Origin: Arthrobacter globiformis
GTDB lineage: Bacteria; Actinomycetota; Actinomycetes; Actinomycetales; Micrococcaceae
Direction of reading: 5' to 3'
Length of the DNA: 64,000 nucleotides
Assembly (NCBI RefSeq): GCF_030815865.1
Contig: NZ_JAUSXI010000001.1
Coordinates: 310,001-374,000 of the forward strand
The position numbers and the translations under genes were made by a program. Shown here in pieces: positions 17,832 through 27,177 of this stretch; the stretch's first letter is position 1; every line of letters starts with the position of its first letter. The notes under the pieces are model-generated. The model worked only from the letters and a program-made list of their open reading frames with translations. It ran no database searches and was not told the origin of the DNA.

Positions 17832-19988
17832 ATGGCTGGATGGAATGCTGACACTGCTGCAGGGTCGCCGGGGCCGGGCTCGGTCACTCTTGTGGAGGGC
17901 TCATCATTTTGCATCTCTGCGGCAAACGGCGATATCCACACCGAGTATCCCCACGGCGTTTTTGTCGAGGACACCCGAATACTGTCCTGCTGGCTGGTAC
18001 TCATTAATGGCGCCCCACTGGAGCCGCTGGGGGCGAAGACGAAGGAACCCTACCGTGCCCTGTTTGTCGGCCGTGTCCCGCGCCCGGACGGACACGCGGA
18101 CAGCCCATTGATCGTCGAACGCCTCCGTGAGGTGGGCGCCGGCATCCTGGAGCGGATCACTGTCCAAAATTACTCGGCGGCCATTGCCGAGTGCGTCCTT
18201 ACCCTCCGGGTCGAGGTGGACTTCGCGGACCTCTTCGAGGTGAAAGAGGCCCGCATCCAGCGCCGCTGGAAAGAGTCCCGTGAAGCGCAAGACGACTCGC
18301 TAACCATCCGGGCCGCCTGGCAGGACGTCCGGAAAGGTGTAGTGGTAACGGCCGAGGGCGCAGACGTCGCCCCCGAGGGGTTGGCCTACCACTTCGCTAT
18401 CCCACCGCACGCACAGTGGAGTACCACCATCAGCGTCGTCCCTTTCGACGGCGGAAGCGGCTCCGCCGCACGTTTCGTCCGGCCGAATGAAGGCGAGATA
18501 TCGCCTCGCGACAGGCGCCACCAGGAGTGGGTGGCCAAGATTCCCGTGCTGAAAATGGGCAACCCTTCGATCGAGCGGACCCTCCGGCGCAGCTACGACG
18601 ACCTTGGTGCGCTTCGGATTGAGGACCCCGACCATCCGGACCGGATCGTGGTGGCGGCTGGTGCCCCATGGTTCATGGCTTTGTTTGGCCGGGATTCGCT
18701 GTGGGCGTCCCTCATGGCTCTGCCTGTTGACCCGTCCCTGGCTTTCGGCACCATTCAGACTCTGGCGGATCGTCAGGGGCAGGTGGTGGATGTAATGAGC
18801 GAGGAGGAGCCGGGGAAGATCCTCCACGAGGTCAGGTTCGATCTCTCCAGCGGGCTGGCCTTGGGCGGAAAACAAGCCTACTTCGGCAGCGTCGATGCCA
18901 CCCCGTTGTTTGTGGCCTTGTTCGGCGAAGTTAGCCGCTGGGGATTCGCCGCAGAAACCATCTCCAACCTGCTGCCCCATGTTGACCGGGCGCTGGACTG
19001 GATCCGCCACTATGGGGACAAGGACGGCGACGGGTTTGTCGAGTATGAGCGGCTCAACGACCAAGGGCTGATCAACCAAGGCTGGAAGGACTCCTGGGAC
19101 GGCATCAATTTTGCCGATGGCAGGATGGCCGAGCCACCAATCGCTTTGTGCGAGGTGCAGGCCTACGTCTACAGCGCGTATATGGCGCGGTCGTGGTTAG
19201 CCCACGACGCCGGCGACTTGGCCTTGGCGGCTGAGTACCGGGAGCTGGGGGCGCAATTGAAGAAACAGTTCAACGAACGGTTCTGGCTGCCGGACCGCGG
19301 TTACTACGCCGTCGCCTTGGACGGCGACAAGCGCCCGGTCGACGCGTGCGCATCCAATATGGGGCAATGCCTCTTGTTTGGCATCGTTGACAAGGACAAG
19401 GCTGCATCGGTGGCCGACCGGCTGATGTCCCCTGAGATGTTCAGCGGTTGGGGCGTGCGGACGTTGGCCAGCGACATGGGCGCCTACAACCCAGCCAGCT
19501 ACCACAATGGATCTGTTTGGCCCCACGACAACGCGATCATCGCGGCCGGGCTCCTCCGTTACGGCCTCGTCGAGCAGGCGCAGCGCATCTCCACCGCTCT
19601 GTTTGAGGCCGCGGAGTACTCCGAGGGTCGGTTGCCCGAGTTGTTCTGCGGATTCAGCCGGGAGCAATTCGACGAACCCATCCCCTACCCCACGGCATGC
19701 TCCCCGCAAGCATGGGCCGCAACCACCCCCATTCAACTGGTGAAAAGCCTGATGGGCTACTATGCCGACGTTGCCCGCGGCGGCCTGTGGCTGGATCCCG
19801 TGCTCCCAAAATCCTTTGGCGACCTGCATATCATCAACGCCCCCATGGCAAACTCCAAGATCACCATAGACATCTCCGATTCCATTGTGAGCGTTCAGGG
19901 ATTACCCGAGGGCATGCTGTTCCACCACGGCATCCGGCCATGGGCTGCCGACCTGGCGCAACAGGCCAGAACCAATGGAAAGCTCTAG
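17832..19988 (+). CDS. Glycogen debranching-type enzyme (amylo-alpha-1,6-glucosidase family)
   Basis: A 718-residue cytoplasmic protein starting at ATG 17832 behind GAAGGAG; the open frame upstream to 17556 lacks a start signal. The N-terminal glycogen-debranching beta domain includes HTEYPHGVFVEDTRILSCW and VERLREVGAGILERITVQNY. The C-terminal six-hairpin (alpha/alpha)6 domain includes APWFMALFGRDSLWASLMAL, DGDGFVEYERLNDQGLINQG and WKDSWDGI, then SYHNGSVWPHDNAIIAAGLL. The GRDS and WKDSWDG signatures match GH63/GH15-like glucosidases that hydrolyse alpha-1,6 or other alpha-glucosidic bonds. No glycogen genes adjoin it, so the true substrate is open. Confidence 0.9.
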   Translation: MAGWNADTAAGSPGPGSVTLVEGSSFCISAANGDIHTEYPHGVFVEDTRILSCWLVLINGAPLEPLGAKTKEPYRALFVGRVPRPDGHADSPLIVERLREVGAGILERITVQNYSAAIAECVLTLRVEVDFADLFEVKEARIQRRWKESREAQDDSLTIRAAWQDVRKGVVVTAEGADVAPEGLAYHFAIPPHAQWSTTISVVPFDGGSGSAARFVRPNEGEISPRDRRHQEWVAKIPVLKMGNPSIERTLRRSYDDLGALRIEDPDHPDRIVVAAGAPWFMALFGRDSLWASLMALPVDPSLAFGTIQTLADRQGQVVDVMSEEEPGKILHEVRFDLSSGLALGGKQAYFGSVDATPLFVALFGEVSRWGFAAETISNLLPHVDRALDWIRHYGDKDGDGFVEYERLNDQGLINQGWKDSWDGINFADGRMAEPPIALCEVQAYVYSAYMARSWLAHDAGDLALAAEYRELGAQLKKQFNERFWLPDRGYYAVALDGDKRPVDACASNMGQCLLFGIVDKDKAASVADRLMSPEMFSGWGVRTLASDMGAYNPASYHNGSVWPHDNAIIAAGLLRYGLVEQAQRISTALFEAAEYSEGRLPELFCGFSREQFDEPIPYPTACSPQAWAATTPIQLVKSLMGYYADVARGGLWLDPVLPKSFGDLHIINAPMANSKITIDISDSIVSVQGLPEGMLFHHGIRPWAADLAQQARTNGKL

Positions 19989-20145
19989 CCTCGCACTCGA
20001 CCTGGGAAAGGAGCGAGCACAACTTCCGGGTTGCCCTTGTACCCGGGCGTGATTAGATCCCTACTTGTTGGAGGAGGCCACGCCACTTGGGAGCAGGAGC
20101 CAGCCGTGACGAGCAGTCTCCGTCGCGCCGAATCGGGGTAACAAG

Positions 20146-20430
20146 ATGTTCGCAAGAGTCAGCACGTACCGTCCTGGGCCGGAAAGTACCGGTGCGCCCA
20201 CCGACGACACCATCAGGCAGGTGCTTGATCTGCCGGGATGCCGCGGCCTCTATTATCTGTACGGGGCCGATAGCAAGTCACTATCCATCTCGCTTTGGGA
20301 CGACGAGAAGGTCCTCGCGGACAGCCGGCAGGTAGCAGACAGGATCCGCTCTGAGACGAGCGCCGAACAGCATCTGCAGGTCCTTGGGGTCGAGGAGTTC
20401 GAAGTGCTTACGAGCGAGTTCAAGGATTAA
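20146..20430 (+). CDS. Small ABM-like hypothetical protein
   Basis: A 94-residue soluble protein (MFARVSTYRPGPE, then VLDLPGCRGLYYLYGADSKS, SISLWDDEKVLADSR and a C-terminal HLQVLGVEEFEVL). The order beta-alpha-beta-beta-alpha-beta and the central WDDE segment resemble dimeric alpha/beta-barrel (ABM-like) proteins. No catalytic assignment is possible. GGGG lies seven bases before the ATG. It stands alone between the debranching enzyme and a decayed MFS gene. Confidence 0.65.
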   Translation: MFARVSTYRPGPESTGAPTDDTIRQVLDLPGCRGLYYLYGADSKSLSISLWDDEKVLADSRQVADRIRSETSAEQHLQVLGVEEFEVLTSEFKD

Positions 20431-20591
20431 TGCCCGGCTTTTCGTCAGAGCAGCAGGAACACACCCGCCGCAACCAGCCACAGTGACCACGCCATGTAGG
20501 TAGCCGGCGTCAACGCCGCGGCCTCAGCAGCCCGCCGATCATGGACTATGGTCGAAGCAACACATCCCAGAAAGGCGGTCCCTGCCGGTCC

Positions 20592-21405
20592 ATGAGTGCG
20601 CCCGGATACCTTGCGGCTTCGATACCCCCGAGAATGGCCATGGCCGGTTCCGCCGTGGCGATCCCCATCCTCGCTGTGCAGCAGATGAACGATGTGGGGA
20701 TCGGGGGTGCGCTGGTGGCCGTGTCCCTCGGCCCGAGCGTCTTCGCTGCGCCGCTCGTCGGCGCCGCCCTCGACCGCGCCCGGCGCCCCGCCCTGCTCGT
20801 GGCCGCTTCCGGGGCGGCCTCGCCCTTCTACATGGGCGGGCTTTCCAGCTTCGTCGCCGACGTGATCCCCGACTGAAGTCGCATTCAGCACCCAGGATTT
20901 CACCGTGGCAGGCGGTCGCGGCCGGGCTGCACCGGATCTTCAGCCACCGCCCATTGGCCGTAGTCACCGCCGCCTCCACGCTGAGCCAGCTTGGCCAGGG
21001 CTGGCTGGCGATCGCCGCCATCGCCCTCTCGATTGGATGGATCGGATCACCCAGCGACGGCGCACTCGTGGTGACCTCCTTCGCCGTCGGCAGCCTGCTG
21101 GGTGCGCTGTGCGAGACAGTCCGTCCCACGCGTGCGCGGCCGTACGCCGTCATGATGGCCGGCTTCTTCGCACCGGCCTGCTGACAGTCGGCGCCGCCGT
21201 CGACATAGGAACGGCCTGGACGGTCGTCGCCATTGGCCTGTCCGGCGTCTTCACGGCGTCCACCGCCGCCGCGATGCTCTTTCTGCGCAACCATCTGAGC
21301 CCGCCGCACCTCAGGTCCCAAGTCTTTACCGTGGTCGGGATTGTCTGGTTCCCGTCCGCCGCGCTGATGGCCGCTTACCCCAGAAGCATCCAGGCGGCAG
21401 CGTAA
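20592..21405 (+). pseudogene. Decayed MFS transporter
   Basis: From ATG 20592 an MFS N-terminus can be read (PILAVQQMNDVGIGGALVAV, GPSVFAAPLVGAALDRARRP), ending at a TGA near 20874. A deletion follows, since the next recognisable part is already in the second half. From about 20954 the frame reads VVTAASTLSQLGQGWLAIAA and LVVTSFAVGSLLGALCETVR. Near 21178 the match moves to another frame (GLLTVGAAVDIGTAWTVVAI, AMLFLRNHLSPPHLRSQVFT) and ends at 21405. At least one stop, one deletion and one or more frameshifts are present. Confidence 0.75.
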
Positions 21406-21557
21406 GCGTCCCCGCCGGACGGGAAAGCGGTCGAAACAGGCCGCCAAGAAACACCCGATATAGTAGGGGGCACTATGGACGACCCTCCTTCACATATGCC
21501 CTGGCCCCTCACCCATTTGATCGGCACGCCGGTCAGCACGGGAGAGGGGCGCCCCCA

Positions 21558-22919
21558 ATGAATGAATGGATCATGATCGGGATCGGCCTGATCCTGACAG
21601 TCGGCACCGGATTCTTCGTCGCATCCGAGTTTGCCCTGGTCAATCTTGACCGCAACGACCTGGAAGCGCGCCAGGCCCGGGGTGAGAAACGCCTCGCCCC
21701 CACCATCAAGGCCCTGAAGATCACCTCGACGCACCTTTCCGGTGCGCAGCTGGGCATCACCCTCACCACCCTCCTGACCGGATACACCTTTGAACCTGCC
21801 ATCAGCAAGCTGCTGAGCGGTCCGCTGACTGCGGCCGGGTTCCTGGAAGGTCTCGTGCCCGGGGTGGGCGCCGTCGTCGCGATTTTCATCGCCACCATCT
21901 TCTCGATGGTGATCGGCGAGCTGGTTCCCAAGAACTTTGCCCTGGCCCTGCCGCTTGCCACCGCCAGGGTGGTGGTCCCGTTTCAAACCCTGTTCACCAC
22001 GGTGTTCAAGCCCGTCATCCTGCTGTTCAACAACACGGCGAACGCCATCATCAGGTCCTTTGGCATCGAGCCCAAAGAGGAATTGTCCGGTGCCCGCAGC
22101 GCCGAGGAACTGAGTTCGCTAGTCCGCCGCTCCGCGCTCGAAGGTGTCCTTGACCTGGACCACGCCGCCCTGCTGCACCGGACGCTGCGCTTCTCCGAGC
22201 ACAGTGCGGCGGATGTCATGACCCCGCGCGTGCGGATGACCGCCGTGAACACCGATGACACGGCCGAGCAGATTATCGCGCTGGCCACCGCCACCGGCTA
22301 TTCGCGGTTCCCGGTCATCGGCCGGGACCGCGACGACGTGCTCGGCGTGCTCCACGTCAAGCAGGCCTTTGCCGTGCCCCTCGAGGAGCGCGCCCGCGTC
22401 CTCGCGGCGGATCTCATGATCGAACCGCTCATGGTCCCCGAGTCCATGGGCGTCGACTCCCTCCTGGTGCTGCTTCGCAAGCAGGGCCTCCAGGTGGCCA
22501 TTGTCTCCGACGAGCACGGCGGAACGGCCGGCATCGTCACCCTGGAGGACCTGGTGGAGGAGATCGTCGGCGAGCTGGAGGATGAGCACGACCGTGCCCG
22601 CGTGGGCGTGGTCCGGACCGGACGGTCCATCACCTTCGATGCCTCGCTGCGCCCCGATGAGCTCCTGGACCGGACCGGCATTGCCGTGCCCGACGGCGAG
22701 GATTACGACACGGTGGCCGGTTACGTCGCGGACCGGCTCGACCGCATCCCGGAACTCGGCGACGAGGTGGCCATCGACGGCGGCATGCTCCGCGTGGAGC
22801 GGGTGGCCGGCACCCACGTTGGGCGCCTGAAATTCACGCCGGAGGAATGGGCAGAGCCACCCAAGAGCGCGCATGACAGGATTATCGACAGCCTCACACA
22901 GGAGCTGACCCATGAGTGA
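21558..22919 (+). CDS. CNNM/HlyC-CorC family protein with CBS pair (first of two)
   Basis: A 453-residue membrane protein. The DUF21/CNNM transmembrane domain spans residues 1-190, including GFFVASEFALVNLDRNDLEA and the GELVPKNFALALP loop. Two CBS domains lie at about 205-335 (VMTPRVRMTAVNTDD; VLGVLHVKQAF; GGTAGIVTLEDLVEEIVGE), followed by a CorC_HlyC transporter-associated domain at 345-430. CNNM/CorC proteins are linked to Mg2+ and Co2+ export; the hemolysin label is historical. GAGAGGGG precedes the ATG. It overlaps the next paralogue by 8 bp, so the two are translated together and may act as a heteromer (inference). Confidence 0.92.
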   Translation: MNEWIMIGIGLILTVGTGFFVASEFALVNLDRNDLEARQARGEKRLAPTIKALKITSTHLSGAQLGITLTTLLTGYTFEPAISKLLSGPLTAAGFLEGLVPGVGAVVAIFIATIFSMVIGELVPKNFALALPLATARVVVPFQTLFTTVFKPVILLFNNTANAIIRSFGIEPKEELSGARSAEELSSLVRRSALEGVLDLDHAALLHRTLRFSEHSAADVMTPRVRMTAVNTDDTAEQIIALATATGYSRFPVIGRDRDDVLGVLHVKQAFAVPLEERARVLAADLMIEPLMVPESMGVDSLLVLLRKQGLQVAIVSDEHGGTAGIVTLEDLVEEIVGELEDEHDRARVGVVRTGRSITFDASLRPDELLDRTGIAVPDGEDYDTVAGYVADRLDRIPELGDEVAIDGGMLRVERVAGTHVGRLKFTPEEWAEPPKSAHDRIIDSLTQELTHE

Positions 22920-23955
22920 GTACCTTCCGGGCATCATCTGGCTCGCCGTCCTGCTGGTGGTCAACGGCTTCTTTGTCGGCGCCGAGTTCGCCGTCATCTC
23001 CGCCCGCCGGTCACAGATCGAGCCGATGGCGGAGGCGGGCAGCAAGGCCGCGAGAACCACCCTGTGGGCGATGGAGCATGCCACGCTCATGCTGGCCACC
23101 AGCCAGCTGGGCATCACGGTCTGCTCGCTGGTGATCCTGAACGTCTCCGAGCCGGCGATCCACCACCTGCTGGAGATCCCGCTGGGCTTGACCTCCCTGT
23201 CCGGGGAAGCGATCGGAGTCATCGCCTTCGTGGCGGCGCTGCTGCTGGTGACCTTTCTGCACGTGGTCCTCGGCGAGATGGTCCCCAAGAACATCTCGTT
23301 CTCGGTCCCCACCCGCGCAGCGCTGATCCTGGCCCCGCCGCTGGTGATGGTGGCACGCCTGTTCAAGCCGGTGATCTGGACCCTGAACGGCATCGCCAAC
23401 TCCATCCTCCGCCTGTTCCGGGTGGAGCCCAAGGACGAGGCCACCAGCGCCTACACCCTGGACGAGGTGGCAAACATCGTGGAGCAGTCCACCAGGGAAG
23501 GCGTCCTGACCGATAACACCGGTGCCCTCACTGCGGCCTTCGAGTTCACCGAAAAGACCGTGGCCGACGTCGAGGTGCCCATCGCCGAGATGGTGCTGCT
23601 GCCGGCGTCTGCGACACCGGCAGACATCCAGCGGGCGGTGGCCGAGCACGGTTACTCCCGGTACATCCTGACCGACCACGACGGCGACCCCTCCGGTTAC
23701 CTGCACCTGAAGGACGTCATGGACCTCACCACTGCGGAGAAGTTCAGCCGGCCCGTCCCGGAGAAGCGGATCCGCCGGCTGGCCTCGACCTTCCGCGGCA
23801 GTGACCTGGAGGATGCCCTGGCAACCATGCGCCGCACCGGCGCCCACGTGGCCAGGGTCTTCGACGAGCGGGGGAACACCACCGGTGTGCTGTTCCTCGA
23901 GGACATCATCGAGGAACTGGTGGGCGAGGTGCAGGACGCCACCAGCAGCTCCTAG
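22912..23955 (+). CDS. CNNM/HlyC-CorC family protein with CBS pair (second of two)
   Basis: A 347-residue paralogue of the preceding gene. The CNNM membrane domain (residues 1-185) includes NGFFVGAEFAVISARRSQIE and GEMVPKNISFSVP; two CBS modules follow (AEMVLLPASATPADIQRAVA, EHGYSRYILTDHDGDPSGYL, GNTTGVLFLEDIIEELVGE). The protein stops shortly after the second CBS domain and lacks the C-terminal CorC_HlyC domain of its partner. This short-plus-long tandem is common in Actinobacteria. The start codon lies inside the end of the upstream gene. Confidence 0.92.
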   Translation: MSEYLPGIIWLAVLLVVNGFFVGAEFAVISARRSQIEPMAEAGSKAARTTLWAMEHATLMLATSQLGITVCSLVILNVSEPAIHHLLEIPLGLTSLSGEAIGVIAFVAALLLVTFLHVVLGEMVPKNISFSVPTRAALILAPPLVMVARLFKPVIWTLNGIANSILRLFRVEPKDEATSAYTLDEVANIVEQSTREGVLTDNTGALTAAFEFTEKTVADVEVPIAEMVLLPASATPADIQRAVAEHGYSRYILTDHDGDPSGYLHLKDVMDLTTAEKFSRPVPEKRIRRLASTFRGSDLEDALATMRRTGAHVARVFDERGNTTGVLFLEDIIEELVGEVQDATSSS

Positions 23956-23980
23956 GCCACACGGAAAACAAGCGAACCCC

Positions 23981-24012
23981 GAACACAACGAAGACCGAAC
24001 ACAACGAAGACC
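23981..24012. repeat. Perfect tandem duplication of a 16-bp unit
   Basis: GAACACAACGAAGACC occurs twice head to tail (23981-23996 and 23997-24012), immediately before a terminator hairpin. Probably a replication-slippage duplication. Confidence 0.85.
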
Positions 24013-24044
24013 GGTGGCTGGCGGCTGATGCCGCCGGCCACCGG
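24011..24044. terminator. Bidirectional terminator hairpin
   Basis: A 15-bp stem (24011-24025 with 24030-24044, one G-U pair) with a TGAT loop. It lies between the convergent CNNM operon (plus) and the secreted Fn3 protein gene (minus). Confidence 0.8.
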
Positions 24045-24062
24045 ACTTCGGTGGTTTAGGAC

Positions 24063-26351
24063 TTACTTGCTGGTTACCGCCTTCGGGCCTGCCGTGCCGC
24101 CGAGGGTTGATTCAACCCACACGGTGCCCGGGTTGGTGGTGCCGGCTGCTGCGTTGCGGAGCCGCAGGCTGTAGACGCCGCCCGTTTCCGGTGCCGCTGC
24201 CGCGGTGACGGCTGCCTGGCCCAGGAGCCTGCCCGTCGGCCCGCCGACCCGGAGGGTGATGGTTCCGCCGACCACCGAGCTGGTGCCGTCAATCCTGAGG
24301 TCGCCTGTCCTCCACTGGGCGACGCCGACGGTTACCCGGTCCGTCACGGGCACTACCTTGACGTCATCCGTCCGGGTGGTCGTGCCGACCTTGACCGTGA
24401 GCCGGAACGTGAGCGCGTTGTTCGTCATCGGGGTCCTGAAGACCGGGAGGCTGAACGTCGGCTTGAGCGTGGTGGCACCGGTGAGCGTGACCTTGTCCGG
24501 ATCGGTTGGCCCGGTCAGGACCTGTGCCCACTGGTAGGTGGCGCCGGCGGTGGTGGAGCCTGTGCCGTCCAGGGTGACCGTGGTGGCCGTGGTGCGCCGG
24601 ACAACGTTCTGGTCCGGTCCGGCGACCGCCACGACGGCGCCCTGCGCGGTGGCGGCGGCGGTCTTGGCTGATTCCGGTCCGGTGCCGTTGGCGTTGCTGG
24701 CCCTGATCGTGAACTGGTAAGCCGTGTCGCCCGCGAGTCCGTCATAGACGAGGGACGTTGCGGTGCCGGCTGCCGTCTTCGGAGCGCCGAACGCTGCGCC
24801 GTCAGCGGTGTAGGCCTGGAGGGTGTAGCCGGTGATCGTCAGGCCGGCAGCGCCCGGGTCCGGGGCCGTCCATGTCAGTGTTGCCGTGCCCTGGCCCACC
24901 ACGGGTGCCCCTGAGAAGGTTGGAGCGGCGGGTACAGGATCGTTGGTGATCGTGAAGAGGGCCTCGCCGGGAGCCGAGACATTGCCGGAGGGGTCGAACG
25001 CCACGAACTTCAGGGTGGCCGTGGACGCAATCTCCATCGGAGCGGTGTACCGGATCGCTTTGTTAGAAAGCACGCCTCCAGCCAAAAGGGGGTCGGAACC
25101 ATCGGTGGTGTAGTAGATGTCGCTGCCCGTCTCGCTGGCGGTCAGTGTGACCGTCTTGGCCACAGGCGAGGTAGCGCCGTTGGGGGTAGCGGAGACCGTT
25201 GGGGGTGTGGTGTCCGTCAGCGGGATGGCGTGCGCCGCGGGGAAAGACTCTCCGACGCCGCTGATGCCGACCACATAGACGTCGTATTCCTCGCTGGCCG
25301 AAAGGCCGGTGATGGTGGTGCCGGTTGCCGCCTGTCCGGAGAGGCGCTTGCCGATCTCCACCTGCTCGTTCGTGGTCACGGTTTTGCCGACTGCGACGGC
25401 GCGGTAGCCGGTGATGGCGGGGGTGCCGGGAATGGCTTCGGCCGGGGTCCAGTTCAGCTTCAGTCCGCCGGAAACCTTGGCGGCCGTGATGCCGGACGGA
25501 GCTGGAGGACCGGACTGCAGCGGGCCGTTGGGGCAGCCGCCCATGCCGGGGCCGCCCGGCTCGCCGTACTCGGCGATGGTCAGGCCCTGCCTATTGGCGT
25601 CGGCGTCTTCGAACTCCCAAGCCATGGCGCGTTCGCCGAGCCCGGCGTTCGCAGCAATTTCGGCGTTGGCGGCGTCGTCGAAGTTGTAGGTGGCGGTGAA
25701 GGTATCGCCGGTCACCACCAGGCTCGAGGAGTACCCGCCCTTGGGGGCCGGTGTGAGCGGGCCGGGGACGGCGCGGATGTCACGGCGTGCCACCGTGGTG
25801 TCCCGCAGCGCCGGCTCAATGATGCGCTGTTCCAGCTGGGCGGGGTTGACGCCCGCTCCGATGTGTCCCTTGACGGTGACGGTACTGCCGCTGAGTTCGG
25901 CGTCGCCCGTTGCATAGGTGTCCTGGACCGTCGTTTCGCCGCCGGCGGTTGCGCCGAACCTCATGGAGACGACGTCGCCGGGACGGATATCGGGGGTGAC
26001 GGCAAGGCCGGTGCCGGCGCCCCAGCAGACACCGCCGGGGTGGTTGACCTCAAAGGCGACGCCACCGGCATCGACCGTTGACTCGGCGGAGCCAATGATC
26101 TTCCCGGCGCGCTTGACCTCGAGGGTGGCAGTCTCGCCGGCATGCCCCTCGTAGCCCTCAATGGAGACGAAGTCGCGGTCGGGGAAGACAACGATGTTGT
26201 CCGGGAAAGCAGGTACGGCCGCATTGGCGGCGGGAATGGCGAACATGGAGGTTGAGCAGATAACGGCCGAGACGGTGGCGAAGACTCCGGCCCTGCGGGC
26301 ACCGGGAAGGCGAGAAGTGTGCGCTCCCGGCTCGCTGTGTGCTGATTTCAT
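24063..26351 (-). CDS. Large secreted multi-domain protein with Fn3 and chitobiase-type domains
   Basis: A 762-residue exported protein from ATG 26351. The signal peptide (GVFATVSAVICSTSMFAIPA, cleavage near ANA-AVP) leads into an N-terminal domain of beta type with a WEFEDADANRQG segment, then an Fn3 domain (SGITAAKVSGGLKLNWTPAE), a CHB_HEX_C-like domain (TLTASETGSDIYYTTDGSDP), a second Fn3 domain (TATLTWTAPDPGAAGLTITG), a PKD/REJ-like domain and a C-terminal beta domain. No LPXTG anchor, catalytic motif or choline/SLH repeat is visible. The N-terminal domain resembles secreted Arthrobacter Fn3 proteins of unknown role; adhesion or polymer binding is only a guess. Confidence 0.8.
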   Translation of the reverse strand: MKSAHSEPGAHTSRLPGARRAGVFATVSAVICSTSMFAIPAANAAVPAFPDNIVVFPDRDFVSIEGYEGHAGETATLEVKRAGKIIGSAESTVDAGGVAFEVNHPGGVCWGAGTGLAVTPDIRPGDVVSMRFGATAGGETTVQDTYATGDAELSGSTVTVKGHIGAGVNPAQLEQRIIEPALRDTTVARRDIRAVPGPLTPAPKGGYSSSLVVTGDTFTATYNFDDAANAEIAANAGLGERAMAWEFEDADANRQGLTIAEYGEPGGPGMGGCPNGPLQSGPPAPSGITAAKVSGGLKLNWTPAEAIPGTPAITGYRAVAVGKTVTTNEQVEIGKRLSGQAATGTTITGLSASEEYDVYVVGISGVGESFPAAHAIPLTDTTPPTVSATPNGATSPVAKTVTLTASETGSDIYYTTDGSDPLLAGGVLSNKAIRYTAPMEIASTATLKFVAFDPSGNVSAPGEALFTITNDPVPAAPTFSGAPVVGQGTATLTWTAPDPGAAGLTITGYTLQAYTADGAAFGAPKTAAGTATSLVYDGLAGDTAYQFTIRASNANGTGPESAKTAAATAQGAVVAVAGPDQNVVRRTTATTVTLDGTGSTTAGATYQWAQVLTGPTDPDKVTLTGATTLKPTFSLPVFRTPMTNNALTFRLTVKVGTTTRTDDVKVVPVTDRVTVGVAQWRTGDLRIDGTSSVVGGTITLRVGGPTGRLLGQAAVTAAAAPETGGVYSLRLRNAAAGTTNPGTVWVESTLGGTAGPKAVTSK

Positions 26352-26699
26352 GATGACCTCATCGATCCGAGGTGCGCGACCTTCACGCACAATCACAGAA
26401 TCAATAAGTCCCCTTGGGGAAACGCTGTGTGTTTTGGCTTGTCTAGACGGCCTGCGGCACCAGCCTGGCCGCACCTTTTGGGCCCCCACATGGAGGGGCG
26501 CGTGAGGGGAAGCGGGTGATTTGCCCGTGTCAGGGCTGGCATTCCCGGCGTCCAGCCATTTACGGGATGTGTACCCCGCAGAGGGGTGGAGACCCCCACC
26601 TGCCCCCACAGCAGGGGGCTCAGAATTCCGGTTTTCCCCAAGCGTGCGGCCGGAAATCTGGCCCCAGGCGGCGTTGGCAGGGGGACAGGGCAGGCAGGT
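26352..26699. other. Intergenic region, leader of the secreted protein gene
   Basis: No gene seen. It contains a 6-bp stem GCCCCC/GGGGGC (26602-26607 with 26614-26619), probably part of the 3' end of the DUF5997 transcript, and the untranslated leader of the secreted protein. No riboswitch family was recognised. Confidence 0.4.
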
Positions 26700-27098
26700 T
26701 CAGCCCTGGCGGGCCTTCTTTGCTGCCTTGTTGGCGGCCTCTTCCTTGACCCGCTGCGCCTCGGTGCGGACGGCGGCCTGTGTGGCGCGCTCGGCGACCA
26801 GCCACGCGGGGGGAGCCTGCAGCAATGCGGTGATTTCCGCCGTCGTCAGCGCCTCTTCAACGCCGCCGCGGGCAAGGCCGCTGATGGAGATGTTGAGTTT
26901 CTGTGCGACCACCGGACGGGGGTGCGGGCCGTTGCGGCGCAGTTCGGCCAGCCACTCCGGCGGGTTGGAATGCAGCTCGGCGAACTCCGCGCGCGTGATG
27001 GTTGAATCCTGGAACTCCTGGGGCGTCGCAGGCAGGTAGATGCCAAGCTTCTTGGCAGCAGTGGCCGGCTTCATGGACTGGGAGTTAGCGGAGGTCAT
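26700..27098 (-). CDS. DUF5997 family protein
   Basis: A 132-residue basic protein of the actinobacterial DUF5997 family: KPATAAKKLGIYLPATPQEF, FAELHSNPPEWLAELRRNGP, HPRPVVAQKLNISISGLARG, ending in a Lys/Ala-rich helix (EEAANKAAKKARQG). The middle resembles a small DNA-binding fold, but this is not established. An in-frame ATG at residue 9 is an alternative start. It is divergently paired, 79 bp apart, with an HTH-less LysR-effector protein; this pairing recurs in Actinobacteria as I recall and suggests joint function. Confidence 0.85.
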   Translation of the reverse strand: MTSANSQSMKPATAAKKLGIYLPATPQEFQDSTITRAEFAELHSNPPEWLAELRRNGPHPRPVVAQKLNISISGLARGGVEEALTTAEITALLQAPPAWLVAERATQAAVRTEAQRVKEEAANKAAKKARQG

Positions 27099-27177
27099 GT
27101 ATTAAGGGTATCCGGCTGCGCCGCCTCCCCTGACCAAGAATGCCTGCAGTCAAGGATGTCCGCAGTACTGTGAAGGT

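Noticed and set aside
18300..19079. Minus-strand open frame of 259 residues
   Set aside because: It lies fully inside the debranching enzyme gene, whose domain motifs are convincing.
20445..20540. Minus-strand fragment ALTPATYMAWSLWLVAAGVF ending in a stop
   Set aside because: It could be the last helix of a lost membrane protein, but it is too short to assign to a family.
22119..23444. Minus-strand open frame of 441 residues
   Set aside because: It is antisense to both CNNM genes; no domain is visible.
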